Source: Pseudomonas hormoni
GTDB taxonomy: Bacteria; Pseudomonadota; Gammaproteobacteria; Pseudomonadales; Pseudomonadaceae
Length of the DNA: 64,000 nt
Assembly: GCF_018502625.1 (NCBI RefSeq)
Contig: NZ_CP075566.1
Span: 2,423,001 to 2,487,000, forward strand
Direction of reading: 5' to 3'
Both the position numbers and the translations under genes were made by a program. Of this stretch, positions 26,203 to 35,810 are shown piece after piece. The notes beneath the pieces were generated by a model, which saw only the letters and a list, made by a program, of their open reading frames with translations, did not search any database and was not told the DNA's origin. The number at the start of each line of letters is the position of its first letter. Position 1 is the first letter of the stretch.

Positions 26203-28275
26203 TCACAAATCCAGCACCAGGGGGGCGTCGCCCTCCTTGGCTTGCGCTGGCACCGCACAGCAAATCAGTACCTCCCCTTCGGCCGGCATCTCAGCCGGCA
26301 GGTTCAGATAATGCACCTGGCCACTGACCAATCGGGTCCGGCATGTACCGCACGATCCGCCCCGGCAACTGAAGTCCGGGTTCAGGCCACGGCTCTCGGC
26401 CAGTTCCAGTAAACTCCCGCCACCCGGCTCCCAACGAGCTTCCTTCGCCGACGCCGAAAACAGCACTTTGACCGGGCTGCTTGCCGCGGGTATCTGCTCG
26501 ACCGCCGGGGTTAAATGATCCCGTTGGCGAACCAGGGTCGAAGGACCGAAAGTCTCCGCGTGAATACGATCATCGCCAATACGCAACTGACGCAGGCCGT
26601 CGTAAAGCGCCTGGGTAAAAGCACCAGGGCCACACAGGTAAAAGTCGTAATCGTCCAGCGGCAGCAATGCCTTGAGCAGTTCGACATCCACCCGCCCCGC
26701 CACCTCAAAATCCTCACCAACACGAGCATGAGTTTCCGGCTGACTGAGCAGACGTAGCGCACGAATTTTATCCTTGGCACGGGTCGCCAGTTCGTAAAGC
26801 TCATCGCGAAACCCGAGTTCACCCAGGCTGCGCGCACTTTGGATGAACCAGGTGGGTCGAGTGCGACGGATACGTTCGCCTTCATAAATCACTTCACGCA
26901 ACATCGACAGCAGTGGGGTCACGCCCACGCCCGCGGCCAGCAAAACCAACGGTCGATATTCATCGGCTTGCACCGTGAAGCGCCCTTGAGGGGCACGGGC
27001 TTCAACCAGATCCCCTACCTGAACGCGGTCGTGCAGATGCGACGAGATGAGTCCGTCACGCTTGACGCTGATGCGGAAAAAACTGTCCGACGGCGCACTC
27101 GACAGGCTGTAGGTTCTGACCAGAGGCGCCTGTCCTTCAGCAAGGCAAAAGCGCACCGGCAGATGTTGGCCAGCCTCAAATCGCGGTATGCCCGCGCCAT
27201 CGGCCGGTTCAAAATAGAAGGAGCGAATGGAGCTGCTCTCGTCAACGATCCGCGTCACCCTCAGCGGTCGCCATTGATCGCGCAGGTTATCGGCTTGCAA
27301 TCGGCCCTCAGCTTGCTCCCAACTGCCCGTCATCAGGCTGTTAGGCGAAAAACCTTCAAACCGCCAACGGAGGGCCAACACAGCCTGACGTCGAACCACC
27401 TGTTCCACGGTCAGCGTCCAGAGCCGCTCAGCCCCCTGAAAGGCGGCAATCTCCGGCCCCTCGAGAATGATCTCGGTACGCCCGCTGACTTGCAGCATGT
27501 CGCCTGTTTCAAAATCGATGAACACCAGCCCCGCGCGCGGGTTGAGCAGGAAATTACCCAAGGTGTTGAAGTGCAGGTTGCCGGCGAAATCGGGAATCGT
27601 CAGCACGTTGCCTTCGATCCTGACGAAACCTGAATTGCCACCCCGGTGAGAAACGTCCACCGAGCGCCGGGATGCATCGCCATCCAGGTCGACATAGCTG
27701 GCGATGAAAAAGGTATCGGCCTTGCTGATGGCCGCCTTCGCGGCTTCATCCAGTTCGCTGAGACATTCGGCCGCAACATTTGCTGAGGCTTGGCCAAGGC
27801 TGACCGGCTCAACGCCTCGCAACTGAATGTATTGCGGGCAGTTGCCGAAAGCGTGCACCACAGAAACGGCAAAACCGCCTGACGAGGCGGTGCTGATGTT
27901 GCCGTTCATGCGATTGCGCCTTCGGGTCTTCAGGTCAATGCCCAGCAGTCCCACCGCAGCGCCTTGCTTAAGGGCCGCCCTGACCGGATCACCCTCGGCG
28001 GGCAGGCGGTCGAGTTGCAGCATTCGCGGATCGGGTGAATGGATGAAGCCAGGGGGGCCTTCGATCAACGTGGCCCAAGGCATCCCTTGTTCATCGACCG
28101 CGCCCACCACCAGGTAAGGCAGCTGGTTGTAAAACAATCGATGCTGATCAGGCATGAAGTCACGTACGACCTTGCGTCCGAATACCTCCATTTGATCGGC
28201 GACGCCGACGCTTTCCTGCAATTCACGCTCACCCGCATGCCAAGGGGATGTTCCTGGCGCGTCCGACTGATTCAT
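26203..28275 (-). CDS. Fused PNPOx-like / FAD-binding / 2Fe-2S oxidoreductase
   Basis: 690 residues from the ATG at 28275. The N-terminal half (about 1-320) is a pyridoxamine 5'-phosphate oxidase-like split barrel (GVDEQGMPWATLIEGP-like region, NFLLNPRAGLVFIDFETGD). The middle is a ferredoxin-NADP reductase module with RTYSLSSAP (FAD) and LLAAGVGVTPLLSML (NAD(P)H), ending in YLCGPGAF. The C-terminus is a plant-type ferredoxin with CRGGSCGTC and a fourth cysteine in CCAV. It should pass electrons from NAD(P)H via FAD to the iron-sulfur centre. Its acceptor is unknown. It is the last gene after the DJ-1, hydrolase and glutathione transferase genes. Confidence 0.9.
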   Translation of the reverse strand: MNQSDAPGTSPWHAGERELQESVGVADQMEVFGRKVVRDFMPDQHRLFYNQLPYLVVGAVDEQGMPWATLIEGPPGFIHSPDPRMLQLDRLPAEGDPVRAALKQGAAVGLLGIDLKTRRRNRMNGNISTASSGGFAVSVVHAFGNCPQYIQLRGVEPVSLGQASANVAAECLSELDEAAKAAISKADTFFIASYVDLDGDASRRSVDVSHRGGNSGFVRIEGNVLTIPDFAGNLHFNTLGNFLLNPRAGLVFIDFETGDMLQVSGRTEIILEGPEIAAFQGAERLWTLTVEQVVRRQAVLALRWRFEGFSPNSLMTGSWEQAEGRLQADNLRDQWRPLRVTRIVDESSSIRSFYFEPADGAGIPRFEAGQHLPVRFCLAEGQAPLVRTYSLSSAPSDSFFRISVKRDGLISSHLHDRVQVGDLVEARAPQGRFTVQADEYRPLVLLAAGVGVTPLLSMLREVIYEGERIRRTRPTWFIQSARSLGELGFRDELYELATRAKDKIRALRLLSQPETHARVGEDFEVAGRVDVELLKALLPLDDYDFYLCGPGAFTQALYDGLRQLRIGDDRIHAETFGPSTLVRQRDHLTPAVEQIPAASSPVKVLFSASAKEARWEPGGGSLLELAESRGLNPDFSCRGGSCGTCRTRLVSGQVHYLNLPAEMPAEGEVLICCAVPAQAKEGDAPLVLDL

Positions 28276-28468
28276 GATCACCTCTACGCATTCGTAAACA
28301 GGTGCCCTTCACCCGCCGCCCGGCGAGGAATGGTTGAATCCCCGGCAGCGGGGTCTAATACGCAGTTGCCGGTGATCATCAACTCTGCGCTTTGCAACCT
28401 CATGAAGCTCGAGACAGACCCTGCACGCACTCGAGCAACCTGGAATCGACTAAGTTGTAGCAACCCCG

Positions 28469-29149
28469 CTATGGAAGCCCATAAAGCTTTTTTCTGTCTT
28501 GATCAGTTTGACCAGATGGACGAATTTGCTCCCCTTTAGCGTAGGCCCGAACCACTGCTGGGCGCATGCTGATCTTTTCTAGCCAAGCGGCGACGTTAGG
28601 ATAACCATCGAGCGTCATTCCTTGCTTGTCATGTTGCAGCACCCAAGGATAGATCGCCATATCGGCAATGGAGTACTCGCCGGCGACGTAAGGTCGTTCG
28701 CTCAATTGCTGCTCCAGAACGCCATACAAACGTTCGGTCTCTTTACTGAACCGTGCCACGGCGAGCGGCACATGTTCAGAGGCGTAATTAAGGAAGAACA
28801 CTGCCTGTCCCAATATCGGCCCCAGGTTCGCCGCTTGCCAGAACAGCCACTGCATGACTTCAGCCGCCCCTTTCGCATCGTCGGGGATGAATTGCCCGCG
28901 GCGCTGAGCCAGGTACAACAAAATCGCCCCTGACTCAAAGACCGATACACCCGTCTCTCTGTCGACTATCGCTGGAATGCGCTGATTAGGTGAAATTCGG
29001 GTGAACTCAGTGGAAAATTGCTCACCATTGCTGATATTGACGGGATGCGCGACGTAGGGATGTTCCGATTCCTCAAGAAAAATGGCGACCTTCTGCCCGT
29101 TGGGGGTTGGCCAGTAGTAGTAATCGACAGCATTGGAAAGATTGAACAT
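28469..29149 (-). CDS. Glutathione S-transferase, Ure2p/YfcG-like
   Basis: 226 residues with an N-terminal thioredoxin fold (WPTPNGQKVAIFLEE, NQRIPAIVD with the cis-proline, FESGAILLYLA with the glutathione-binding ESG) and a helical C-terminal domain containing GEYSIADMAIYPWV. The TPNG start is typical of the YfcG/Ure2p-like class, which often acts as a disulfide-bond reductase. It is 32 bp after the isochorismatase-fold gene on the same strand. Confidence 0.92.
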   Translation of the reverse strand: MFNLSNAVDYYYWPTPNGQKVAIFLEESEHPYVAHPVNISNGEQFSTEFTRISPNQRIPAIVDRETGVSVFESGAILLYLAQRRGQFIPDDAKGAAEVMQWLFWQAANLGPILGQAVFFLNYASEHVPLAVARFSKETERLYGVLEQQLSERPYVAGEYSIADMAIYPWVLQHDKQGMTLDGYPNVAAWLEKISMRPAVVRAYAKGEQIRPSGQTDQDRKKLYGLP

Positions 29150-29181
29150 TGGGTTACCTTTTTCGGCAGCAGAATGAAAAC

Positions 29182-29727
29182 CTAGGCCACATACTCGTCA
29201 GTGCTCAACACTTCGGCGTACCCGAACTTCAAAGCGGCCATGAACGCCGCATGCACCAGATGTGCAGGAACCTTGACGTCGTTGAATTCCAGGTCGTGGG
29301 TCGTACAGGCATCGTGAATAACTGTCGCCTCAAACCCGAAGTCGTCAGACGCGCGGGTGACAGCATCGATGCACATGTGGCTCATGTTGCCGACCACGGT
29401 GACCCGTTCAATCTCGTTGTGTTCAAGCACTTCGAGCAGTTCCGTTTCGCGGTATGGGTTCATGAAGTGTTTGACGATGACCAACTCGTCCCCAAGATTG
29501 CGCACCTTCTCGTGCAATTGCGCGCCGTCGGATCCTGGGACAAAAAACGGTGCATCAGGGGCTAAAGTCTCGTGACGGATATGGATGACCAAGTCACCCC
29601 GCTCACGTGCTGCTCCAATCACACGAGCCGCATTGTCAGCGGCCGAATCAGTAGCGTTGAGTTCCCATTTGCCGCCGGAAAAATAGTCGTTCTGAATATC
29701 AACGACGATGAGTGCTGTGTTGGTCAT
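29182..29727 (-). CDS. Isochorismatase-family cysteine hydrolase
   Basis: 181 residues. The catalytic triad of the family is visible: Asp10 in VVDIQNDY, Lys in VIVKHFMNPY, and the nucleophile Cys in GNMSHMCIDAVTRA. Such proteins hydrolyse amides, ureas, imides or vinyl ethers; the substrate is not clear. It lies between DJ-1-like and glutathione transferase genes with gaps of 44 and 32 bp, so the three are probably co-transcribed. Confidence 0.9.
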   Translation of the reverse strand: MTNTALIVVDIQNDYFSGGKWELNATDSAADNAARVIGAARERGDLVIHIRHETLAPDAPFFVPGSDGAQLHEKVRNLGDELVIVKHFMNPYRETELLEVLEHNEIERVTVVGNMSHMCIDAVTRASDDFGFEATVIHDACTTHDLEFNDVKVPAHLVHAAFMAALKFGYAEVLSTDEYVA

Positions 29728-29771
29728 ATGGTTACCTTGGTAAAAAGTCGATCGGAGTTGGTGGATTCATT

Positions 29772-30395
29772 TCAGGGCACTTGCGGCGTTTCGTACCAAT
29801 CACGGTCGGGGGTGGCGAAGCGCATCTTCTTGCGGATAAAAGCGGCATTTTCGACGCTCGTTATTTTTTCGAGCAGTACGAATGCAACTTCGGTGGCAGT
29901 CCCCGGCCCGCTTGAAGTGATGATCTGGTCATCGACAACCACGGGACGATCGACAAAGCGTGCACCGGTTTCCAACAGTTGGTTTTTCCGCTTGCCGCCC
30001 TCCTGGTGGTAGGTCGTGGCGTTCCTGTCACGCAGCACGCCGGCCACGCCCAGGCACACGGAAGACACGCAAACGCTGGCAACAGGTTTACCGGCTTCGA
30101 CGAATTGCCGGATGGCCGCCAGGAAGGGTTCGCTCAAGGCTTCCTCGTAAAAACCCGACGGTTCAAAACCACCCGGCAGTGCCAAGGCATCGAAGCTGCT
30201 CACGTCCAGATCGCTCAATAAAAAACTCGGATTGAGCATGAGACCGAAGGTGGTCACGATCTTTCTGCGAAGGCCGGCGTTGACCAGTTCCACAGGGTAA
30301 TCACCCAGCAGGTTGGCCCAGCCAAGCACATCGGTAAAAGCGGCCATTTCCAGGGGCTCTACGCCGTTGGCCAGTAACATAAGCACGCGTTTCAT
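29772..30395 (-). CDS. DJ-1/PfpI family protein
   Basis: 207 residues with the class I amidotransferase-like fold: VLMLLANGVEPLEMAAFTDV start, ALALPGGFEPSGFYE, and the nucleophile-elbow region PVASVCVSSVCLG with two cysteines. Family members include glyoxalase III, deglycases and chaperones. It heads the leftward operon DJ-1, isochorismatase, glutathione transferase, oxidoreductase, consistent with handling reactive aldehydes or electrophiles. The precise activity cannot be read from sequence. Confidence 0.88.
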   Translation of the reverse strand: MKRVLMLLANGVEPLEMAAFTDVLGWANLLGDYPVELVNAGLRRKIVTTFGLMLNPSFLLSDLDVSSFDALALPGGFEPSGFYEEALSEPFLAAIRQFVEAGKPVASVCVSSVCLGVAGVLRDRNATTYHQEGGKRKNQLLETGARFVDRPVVVDDQIITSSGPGTATEVAFVLLEKITSVENAAFIRKKMRFATPDRDWYETPQVP

Positions 30396-30591
30396 CGGTC
30401 ATGAGCCTCTGCTGTACAGCATGGAAGAGTGTGTGTGCTTATGCTCCGCCTTAACCGCGATGTAGAGAACGACCACAAAATACAATCCACTATTTCGCTC
30501 ACTGAAATGCCCGAACGGCGTTTATAGCTCAGGCGATTTCAGACGTATTTCCATGCGCCGGGCGGGCAAATCAGACACATACGAGACACAG

Positions 30592-30836
30592 CTTCTGGAA
30601 GAAGACGGCTACCCGTGATCGCGGCTTCCTCGAGCGAACCCGCGTGGAACACCGTTCCGTCGTACTTCGTCTATGGCGACAAGGACAAGAACATCCCTGC
30701 GCATGCCCAGGTGTTCATGGCTGAGCGGGCACACGCCAAGAAGACTGTCGTAGTCAAAGACGCGTCCCATGGGGTGATGGTGTCCAATCCGAAAGTCGTT
30801 GCCAGCCTGATTGAAACAGCTGCCACTGCTAAGTAA
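30592..30836 (+). pseudogene. Alpha/beta hydrolase gene with internal deletion
   Basis: The stretch encodes LLEEDGYPVIAAS (after correcting a one-base loss at CCGTGATC) joined directly to SSEPAWNTVPSYFVYGDKDK and on to KVVASLIETAATAK. These match the start and the end of the intact hydrolase at 53511-54287; about 145 central residues, including the nucleophile region, are missing. Its N-terminus is also gone. The gene is dead. It lies convergent to the LysR gene at 30878, the same arrangement as the intact hydrolase and a LysR stub at 54.3 kb. Confidence 0.85.
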
Positions 30837-30877
30837 TGACTAGCAGTGACCTCAGCTGTTGCATGCGCTGCAAGCGT

Positions 30878-31789
30878 TCAAAGAACATCCGGCTGCATGG
30901 CCGGATGCTCGCGCAGGCCATCGACGATGTGGTCAACAAAACTGCGCACCCGCATCGAGGCCTTGCGCCCTTCGCGGTACACCACGTGCACCGGCAGCGC
31001 CGGTAACTCATAGGGCTGCAACACACGCCGCAATCGCCCAGTGTTCAAATACTCGTACAACGGATAGCTCAGACAACGGGTAATGCCGGCGCCATAAGCG
31101 GCTGCATCGATGGCCGCCTGTACCGTCGCGCAACTGATCCGTGTACGGGCTTTTAAGTGATTCACCTCACCGTCGTGTTGGAAGTCCCACTGGACTCTGT
31201 CTCGATAAGCATGGGTGGCGACCAGTCGATGATTTTGCAGATCCTCAGGTACGCCGGGCTCACCGTGAGTAGCCAGATAAGCGGGGCTGCTGCATACCAT
31301 CGAGCGTACGTAGCCCACCTGTCGTGCGATCAATGACGAACTTGGTAGATTGCCGACCAGCACCGCCACATCGATGCCCTCTTCATTCATGTTCGGAAAA
31401 CGATCATGGTATTGCGCAAAGACTTTTACCTCGGGATACAGACTCATGTAGTCCGTCAGAATCGAGGTCATGACATAACGGCTGAACAGCAAAGGCATCA
31501 GCACCGTGAGATTGCCTTGGGCCTGAACGTGCAAGCCCTTGGCCGAAGCCTCTGCGTCTTCGATGGCCCTGAGAATGCGTGAACAATCGGCCATGAAGCC
31601 GGCGCCGGCCTCGGTCAGCGACACCCCACGGGTGCTTCGAAGTAACAAAGGCACGCCAAGACGTTCCTCCAGCCGTGCAATGGCACGAACGACCGTAGGT
31701 CCGGACACATCCAGACGACGGGCCGCAGCAGCCAGACTGGGACGCTCCGATAACGCTTCGAACATCAGCATTTCATGGTAGCGATCCAT
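30878..31789 (-). CDS. LysR family transcriptional regulator
   Basis: 303 residues. N-terminal HTH (LFEALSERPSLAAAARRLDVS then VVRAIARLEERLGVPLLLRS) and an effector domain ending SMRVRSFVDHIVDGLREHPA. It overlaps the upstream LysR gene by one base (TGATG), so the two are translationally coupled. They look like tandem duplicates. It probably controls the adjacent alpha/beta hydrolase gene, now broken, or the leftward electrophile operon. Confidence 0.9.
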   Translation of the reverse strand: MDRYHEMLMFEALSERPSLAAAARRLDVSGPTVVRAIARLEERLGVPLLLRSTRGVSLTEAGAGFMADCSRILRAIEDAEASAKGLHVQAQGNLTVLMPLLFSRYVMTSILTDYMSLYPEVKVFAQYHDRFPNMNEEGIDVAVLVGNLPSSSLIARQVGYVRSMVCSSPAYLATHGEPGVPEDLQNHRLVATHAYRDRVQWDFQHDGEVNHLKARTRISCATVQAAIDAAAYGAGITRCLSYPLYEYLNTGRLRRVLQPYELPALPVHVVYREGRKASMRVRSFVDHIVDGLREHPAMQPDVL

Positions 31790-32709
31790 CAGTTGGAACC
31801 CTTCACCACAGCCTTGAGCGCCGAATCCTTGCCGAGTCGATCCGCGAGAAAATCCACGAAGGTACGAACCTTTGCCGGTATTCGGGTGCTCTTGAGGTAG
31901 ACCACTTGAATGGGCAGCGCAGGTGGTTCGAAGTCCTCCAGCACCAATTCCAGTTCGCCAGCCGCCACCTGGTTGGCCACCTGATAGGACAACACCCGCG
32001 TGACGCCCCAGCCCAGGCTGGCGATATTGATCGCGGCCTGATTCGCGGTGACCACCAATCGCGGTTCAAATCGAAAGCTCAGTGCATTGCCGTCATTGAC
32101 GAATTGCCAGTCGCTCAGCAAATGGCTGGCCGAAGACATGACGATGTTGGCGGTACTGAGTTCACCGGGATGACGCGGCCTGCCGTAGCGCTCAAAATAA
32201 TCGGGGGTACCGCAGATCACCTGACGTACTTCGCCAACTTTGATGGCGTGCTGATTAGCCTCATGCAAGTGGCCGATGCGTATGGCCACATCGATACCCT
32301 CGTCAGCCATGTTCACGACACGATCCACCAGCAAGGCATTGAGGTGCACCGAAGGAAACTGGTCCACGTAGTCGGCCAGCAGCGGCGCGATGTACAACTC
32401 GCCAAACAGCACCGACGCGGTCACGGTCAAATGCCCGCAGGGTATCGAGTAACTACCGGCAGCCGCCTCCTCCGCCTCGTCGATATCACTGAGGATACGC
32501 CGACAATCCTCGAGATAGCGTTGACCCGCTTCGGTGAGATGCAGGCTGCGAGTGGTTCGAGAAAGGAGCTGTGTGCCGATTCGCTCCTCCATCGCGGCAA
32601 TGGCACGGGTCACGCTGGGGGGAGAGATATTCAACAGGCGGGCGGCGGCGGCAAAGCCTTCTTCCTCGGCTACTGCCATGAATATCTGCATTTCTTGAAA
32701 ACGATCCAT
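31789..32709 (-). CDS. LysR family transcriptional regulator
   Basis: 306 residues; starts MDRFQEMQIFMAVAEEEGFA with an HTH NISPPSVTRAIAAMEERIGT. Effector domain is similar to that of the next gene, with TRIPAKVRTFVDFLADRLG at the end. First of a coupled LysR pair, an unusual arrangement that may yield heteromeric or cross-regulating proteins. About 200 bp separate it from the glutathione transferase gene, also leftward. Confidence 0.9.
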   Translation of the reverse strand: MDRFQEMQIFMAVAEEEGFAAAARLLNISPPSVTRAIAAMEERIGTQLLSRTTRSLHLTEAGQRYLEDCRRILSDIDEAEEAAAGSYSIPCGHLTVTASVLFGELYIAPLLADYVDQFPSVHLNALLVDRVVNMADEGIDVAIRIGHLHEANQHAIKVGEVRQVICGTPDYFERYGRPRHPGELSTANIVMSSASHLLSDWQFVNDGNALSFRFEPRLVVTANQAAINIASLGWGVTRVLSYQVANQVAAGELELVLEDFEPPALPIQVVYLKSTRIPAKVRTFVDFLADRLGKDSALKAVVKGSN

Positions 32710-32913
32710 AGTCGCCCCTGTCTTGATGAGAGGACAGCGAGGTATCTGGCCGCTAGCGCGGGAAGACCTGATTGCCAGTATCGTCGGCTACAGCGACTTT
32801 CGCACGCGCCGTCGGGCTGGCTGCATGTACGTACAGCGTCCTGGGAGAACCGCGAGACAAATGAAAAGGAACTGGCCGGAATTATTCTCCCGGCAAGCTC
32901 CTTCAGAATCGAG

Positions 32914-33543
32914 TCAAGCCTCTTGCAAGCCTACAGCAGTACGTTGCATGCCAACGAAGTTCGGCAACCCTTCGATGCTGCTCAACCAGGCACGGACATT
33001 CGGGTAGTCAGTCAGCGCCACGTTACCTTCCGGTGCGTGGGACACGTAAGTGTAGGCAGCAACATCGGCGACGGTCGGCTTGTCGCCGGCCAGGAATTTA
33101 CTCTGACCCAGCTCCTCCTCCATGACCTTGAGCAGGGCATGAGAACGTTTGATCGTATCTTCGGCGTCATAACCGGCACCAAACACGGTGATCAACCGCG
33201 CGGAGGCAGGGCCCGAATTGATTTGACCGGCGGCCACCGACAACCAGCGTTGAACCTTGGCTTGCTCTGCCGGATCGGTCGGCAGCCATTGGCCCTTGCC
33301 ATATTTGGCGGCGAGATAAACCACGATGGCGTTGGAGTCTGCCAGGACGGTGCCGTTGTCATCGATCACCGGCACTTGGCCAAAGCGGTTGAGAGCCAGG
33401 AAGTCAGGCGCTTTGTGCGCGCCCTTCATCAGATCCACGAATACCAGTTCGGTTGGCAGTCCCAGCAGGGACAGCATCAGTTCGACCCGATGGGAGTGGC
33501 CAGACAAAGGGTGACGATAAAGTTTGATCGCTTGCTGGGACAT
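32914..33543 (-). CDS. Glutathione S-transferase
   Basis: 209 residues. Thioredoxin-like N-domain with [40 protein letters not shown] (cis-Pro and the glutathione-binding DS pair) and a helical C-domain with [18 protein letters not shown]. Conjugates glutathione to electrophiles or reduces disulfides; the substrate is unknown. It lies about 140 bp downstream of cynR on the same strand. Confidence 0.92.
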   Translation of the reverse strand: MSQQAIKLYRHPLSGHSHRVELMLSLLGLPTELVFVDLMKGAHKAPDFLALNRFGQVPVIDDNGTVLADSNAIVVYLAAKYGKGQWLPTDPAEQAKVQRWLSVAAGQINSGPASARLITVFGAGYDAEDTIKRSHALLKVMEEELGQSKFLAGDKPTVADVAAYTYVSHAPEGNVALTDYPNVRAWLSSIEGLPNFVGMQRTAVGLQEA

Positions 33544-33684
33544 GACGTGCTCCGATGTTGTTTGAGTTCGACCCGGTGATCGCGTCGATGGAGTTATCTT
33601 CCCCTCCTCTCATAAACAGCGGAATGACCAGCAATTACAATCCAGCATTTCACTGCGTGTAATGATCATTTTTTTTTGCCGAAG

Positions 33685-34569
33685 CTACTGCCCCACCGAC
33701 ACTCCCAACATCAGGTCCATAAAGGCGACTGACGCCGCGCTGTGATAGTTGTTTTTACGCCGTAACAGGGCGGCTCCGCGCCGTGGCCCCTTGTCCAGCA
33801 GCGCGATCCTGCGCAAGGCTCGGTCCTGGGTAGCGATGGGCTCCGGAAGAATAGTGGCGACCGCAGTGTGCCGCATGACTTCCAGCAAAGTGTTGACCGA
33901 ATTGACCTCGATCACCACCTTGGGTGTGATCTGCGTCTTGGCGAAGTACTCGTCAATACAGATGCGGGTAGCGAAGTCGGGAGTCAGCAACGCAAAGTCC
34001 AGTTGAGCGACCTGCTCGGCGGTCAACGGTTTCTTACAGTCGTATAACGGATGATCCCGCCCCACCACCAGCCCCAGGGTTTCAATAAAAGCCGGGATCG
34101 TTTCGATGTCCGGGTTTCTCACCTCATCAAACGCAATGGCGATATCCAGCGAGTCATCCGCCAGGCCGGTTTCGATATCGGCCATGGAGAGTTCAAAGAT
34201 CTCAAGATGGATATTTGGATAGAGAGCCTTGTAGTCGCGCATCAACGGTCCTACCAGGTACGCCATGAACGTCGGTGTCATGGCCAGGCGCAGGGTGCCG
34301 CGGGACAAATCCTTCACATCGTGCAATGCGCGCTTGCCAGCTTCCAACTCAACCAATACACGACGTGCACATTCGATGTAAGCCTGCCCCGCATCGGTAG
34401 GTTTTACCGTGCGCGAGGTCCTGTCGAACAGCACAACGCCTAGGGTCTCTTCCAACTGTCGGATCTGTTGCGACAAGGTCGGCTGGGAAACATGCAGCGC
34501 CTCGGCGGCGCGGGTGAAGCCGGAGTTATCGGCAACAGCCAACAGATATCGCAAGTGTCGTAGCAGCAT
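33685..34569 (-). CDS. cynR: CynR, LysR-type activator of cyanate genes
   Basis: 294 residues. It strongly resembles E. coli CynR across its length: [72 protein letters not shown] and [12 protein letters not shown] near the end. CynR activates cyn genes in response to cyanate. It is divergent from the cynS at 34716, as expected for a LysR regulator, and a dyad ATGC-GTT-GCAT lies just beyond its start. It may also act on the cynS copy at 24370, which shares the leader. Confidence 0.93.
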   Translation of the reverse strand: MLLRHLRYLLAVADNSGFTRAAEALHVSQPTLSQQIRQLEETLGVVLFDRTSRTVKPTDAGQAYIECARRVLVELEAGKRALHDVKDLSRGTLRLAMTPTFMAYLVGPLMRDYKALYPNIHLEIFELSMADIETGLADDSLDIAIAFDEVRNPDIETIPAFIETLGLVVGRDHPLYDCKKPLTAEQVAQLDFALLTPDFATRICIDEYFAKTQITPKVVIEVNSVNTLLEVMRHTAVATILPEPIATQDRALRRIALLDKGPRRGAALLRRKNNYHSAASVAFMDLMLGVSVGQ

Positions 34570-34593
34570 GGGATTTCTCCTCTATAGGCCCCG

Positions 34594-34715
34594 CTTATGC
34601 GTTGCATTGTATATCGGTCTTGGACGCTATCGAGCAACCAGCAGAACATTGCTTCACACCCAAGCAACACCACCCTGGCAAACAGCCAACTAGCAAACCC
34701 GATAGGAGAAACACC
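34594..34715 (+). promoter_or_regulatory. cynS leader, copy 2, with probable CynR site
   Basis: Intergenic region between cynR and cynS. It carries TTATGC-GTT-GCAT, a T-N11-A-type dyad suited to a LysR regulator, then ATTGTATATCGG and the ribosome-binding site GATAGGAG. A weak promoter TTGCAT-17-CGCTAT can be drawn. About 120 bp are nearly identical to 24249-24369, marking a duplication that includes the promoter. Confidence 0.65.
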
Positions 34716-35183
34716 ATGCAACAGTCCCACGCTTACAACGACACCAGCCTCGAGCTGACCGCGAAAATCCTCGACGCCAAGGCGCGTAAAAACCTGTCCT
34801 TCGAAGACATGGCTCAAGGCACCGGCCTCGGTCTGGCTTATGTCACCGCCGCGCTGCTCGGTCAGCACCCACTGCCTGAAGCCGCTGCCAAAGTGATCGG
34901 CGAAAAACTCGACCTGGACGCCGACTCGGTCGCCCGTCTGCAAATCATCCCACTGCGCGGCAGCCTGTCGGGTGTTCCAACGGATCCGACCATCTACCGT
35001 TTCTACGAAATGATTCAGATCTATGGCACCACCCTGAAAGCCCTGGTTCACGAGCAGTTCGGCGACGGCATCATCAGCGCGATCAACTTCAAGCTGAATA
35101 TGAAGAAAGTCGAAGATCCAGAAGGCGGTCACCGTGCAGTGATCACCCTCGATGGCAAGTTCCTGCCACTGCGCCCTTTCTAA
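34716..35183 (+). CDS. cynS: Cyanate hydratase, copy 2
   Basis: 155 residues, differing from copy 1 only at a few positions ([10 protein letters not shown] for [16 protein letters not shown] for SLDGVP). Catalytic Arg95, Glu98 and Ser121 are all present. This is the copy with cynR next to it, so it is probably the directly cyanate-induced one. It is followed by a hairpin and a DUF2790 gene but no carbonic anhydrase gene. Confidence 0.96.
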   Translation: MQQSHAYNDTSLELTAKILDAKARKNLSFEDMAQGTGLGLAYVTAALLGQHPLPEAAAKVIGEKLDLDADSVARLQIIPLRGSLSGVPTDPTIYRFYEMIQIYGTTLKALVHEQFGDGIISAINFKLNMKKVEDPEGGHRAVITLDGKFLPLRPF

Positions 35184-35192
35184 ACGGATACC

Positions 35193-35209
35193 GGCCCGCA
35201 GTGCGGGCC
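35193..35209 (+). terminator. Intercistronic hairpin after cynS copy 2
   Basis: GGCCCGC-AGT-GCGGGCC, a seven-base-pair stem nine bases after the stop, with no T-run. It sits at the same place as the hairpins after the other cyanase genes and may stabilise the cynS message or limit read-through. Confidence 0.55.
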
Positions 35210-35237
35210 ATCACCCACAAACTCCACGGAAAAGACT

Positions 35238-35480
35238 ATGAAAACCATGAACACTTTTTTTGCTTTGTTCCTGACCGTAGCTGCTGGCAGCGCGTTCGCC
35301 GCTAATGACGTACAGACTGGGCGCACCGGCGTTCCATTCGATGTGACAAAAACCATCAGCATCTCCGATACCAGCCAGGCCTGCGGGATTGTGCAAGCCG
35401 AGATGGTGTATGAAGACTCCAAAGGTGAGCGGCATATCGCAACGTACTTGGTCGAAGGAGGTGGTTGCAGCACGGGCTGA
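35238..35480 (+). CDS. DUF2790 small exported protein, copy 2
   Basis: 80 residues with a signal peptide ending near SAFA, then a mature domain TKTISISDTSQACGIVQAEM and YEDSKGERHIATYLVEGGGC. The cysteine pair and the Y-D-S-x-G-E pattern match the other DUF2790 copies, but the sequence is more divergent than the neighbouring cynS, so this partner may come from another paralogue. Function unknown. Confidence 0.82.
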   Translation: MKTMNTFFALFLTVAAGSAFAANDVQTGRTGVPFDVTKTISISDTSQACGIVQAEMVYEDSKGERHIATYLVEGGGCSTG

Positions 35481-35810
35481 GAAATCACAACGCTACAACA
35501 CCCAGCATGGTTGTAACCTTCCCGGCAGTTTTACCCTGTAATTGGCACACACCGCCCGGATCGGGCTGCGGTTACAAATTTCATTACCCAACATCCACAT
35601 GGCACCTACACTGCAAGATGAGCAAAATTTCGTATAGGGAGATAACAAACCGGCAGGCTTAAAACTGGAGTCACGGACGCTACAGAGTGAGCTGCCTAGG
35701 TAAGTTCATCTATAGTCAGTGACGCCCATGAATACGGCATCAGCTATCGACTCGCTTATGCGGTCACTTTACCGAAAACCAGCGTGCCAGGTCGCACGAG
35801 CTTGCGAATC
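35481..35810. other. Intergenic region before the STAND regulator
   Basis: About 330 bp without a recognisable gene, and no trace of carbonic anhydrase here, unlike the other two cyanase loci. The promoter of the following regulator gene must lie in it. No clear dyad or terminator was found. Confidence 0.4.

Noticed and set aside
31906..33579. 557-codon rightward frame opposite the LysR and glutathione transferase genes
   Set aside because: It is the antisense of two clearly coding genes with strong family motifs; its translation has no domain and reflects high-GC codon bias.
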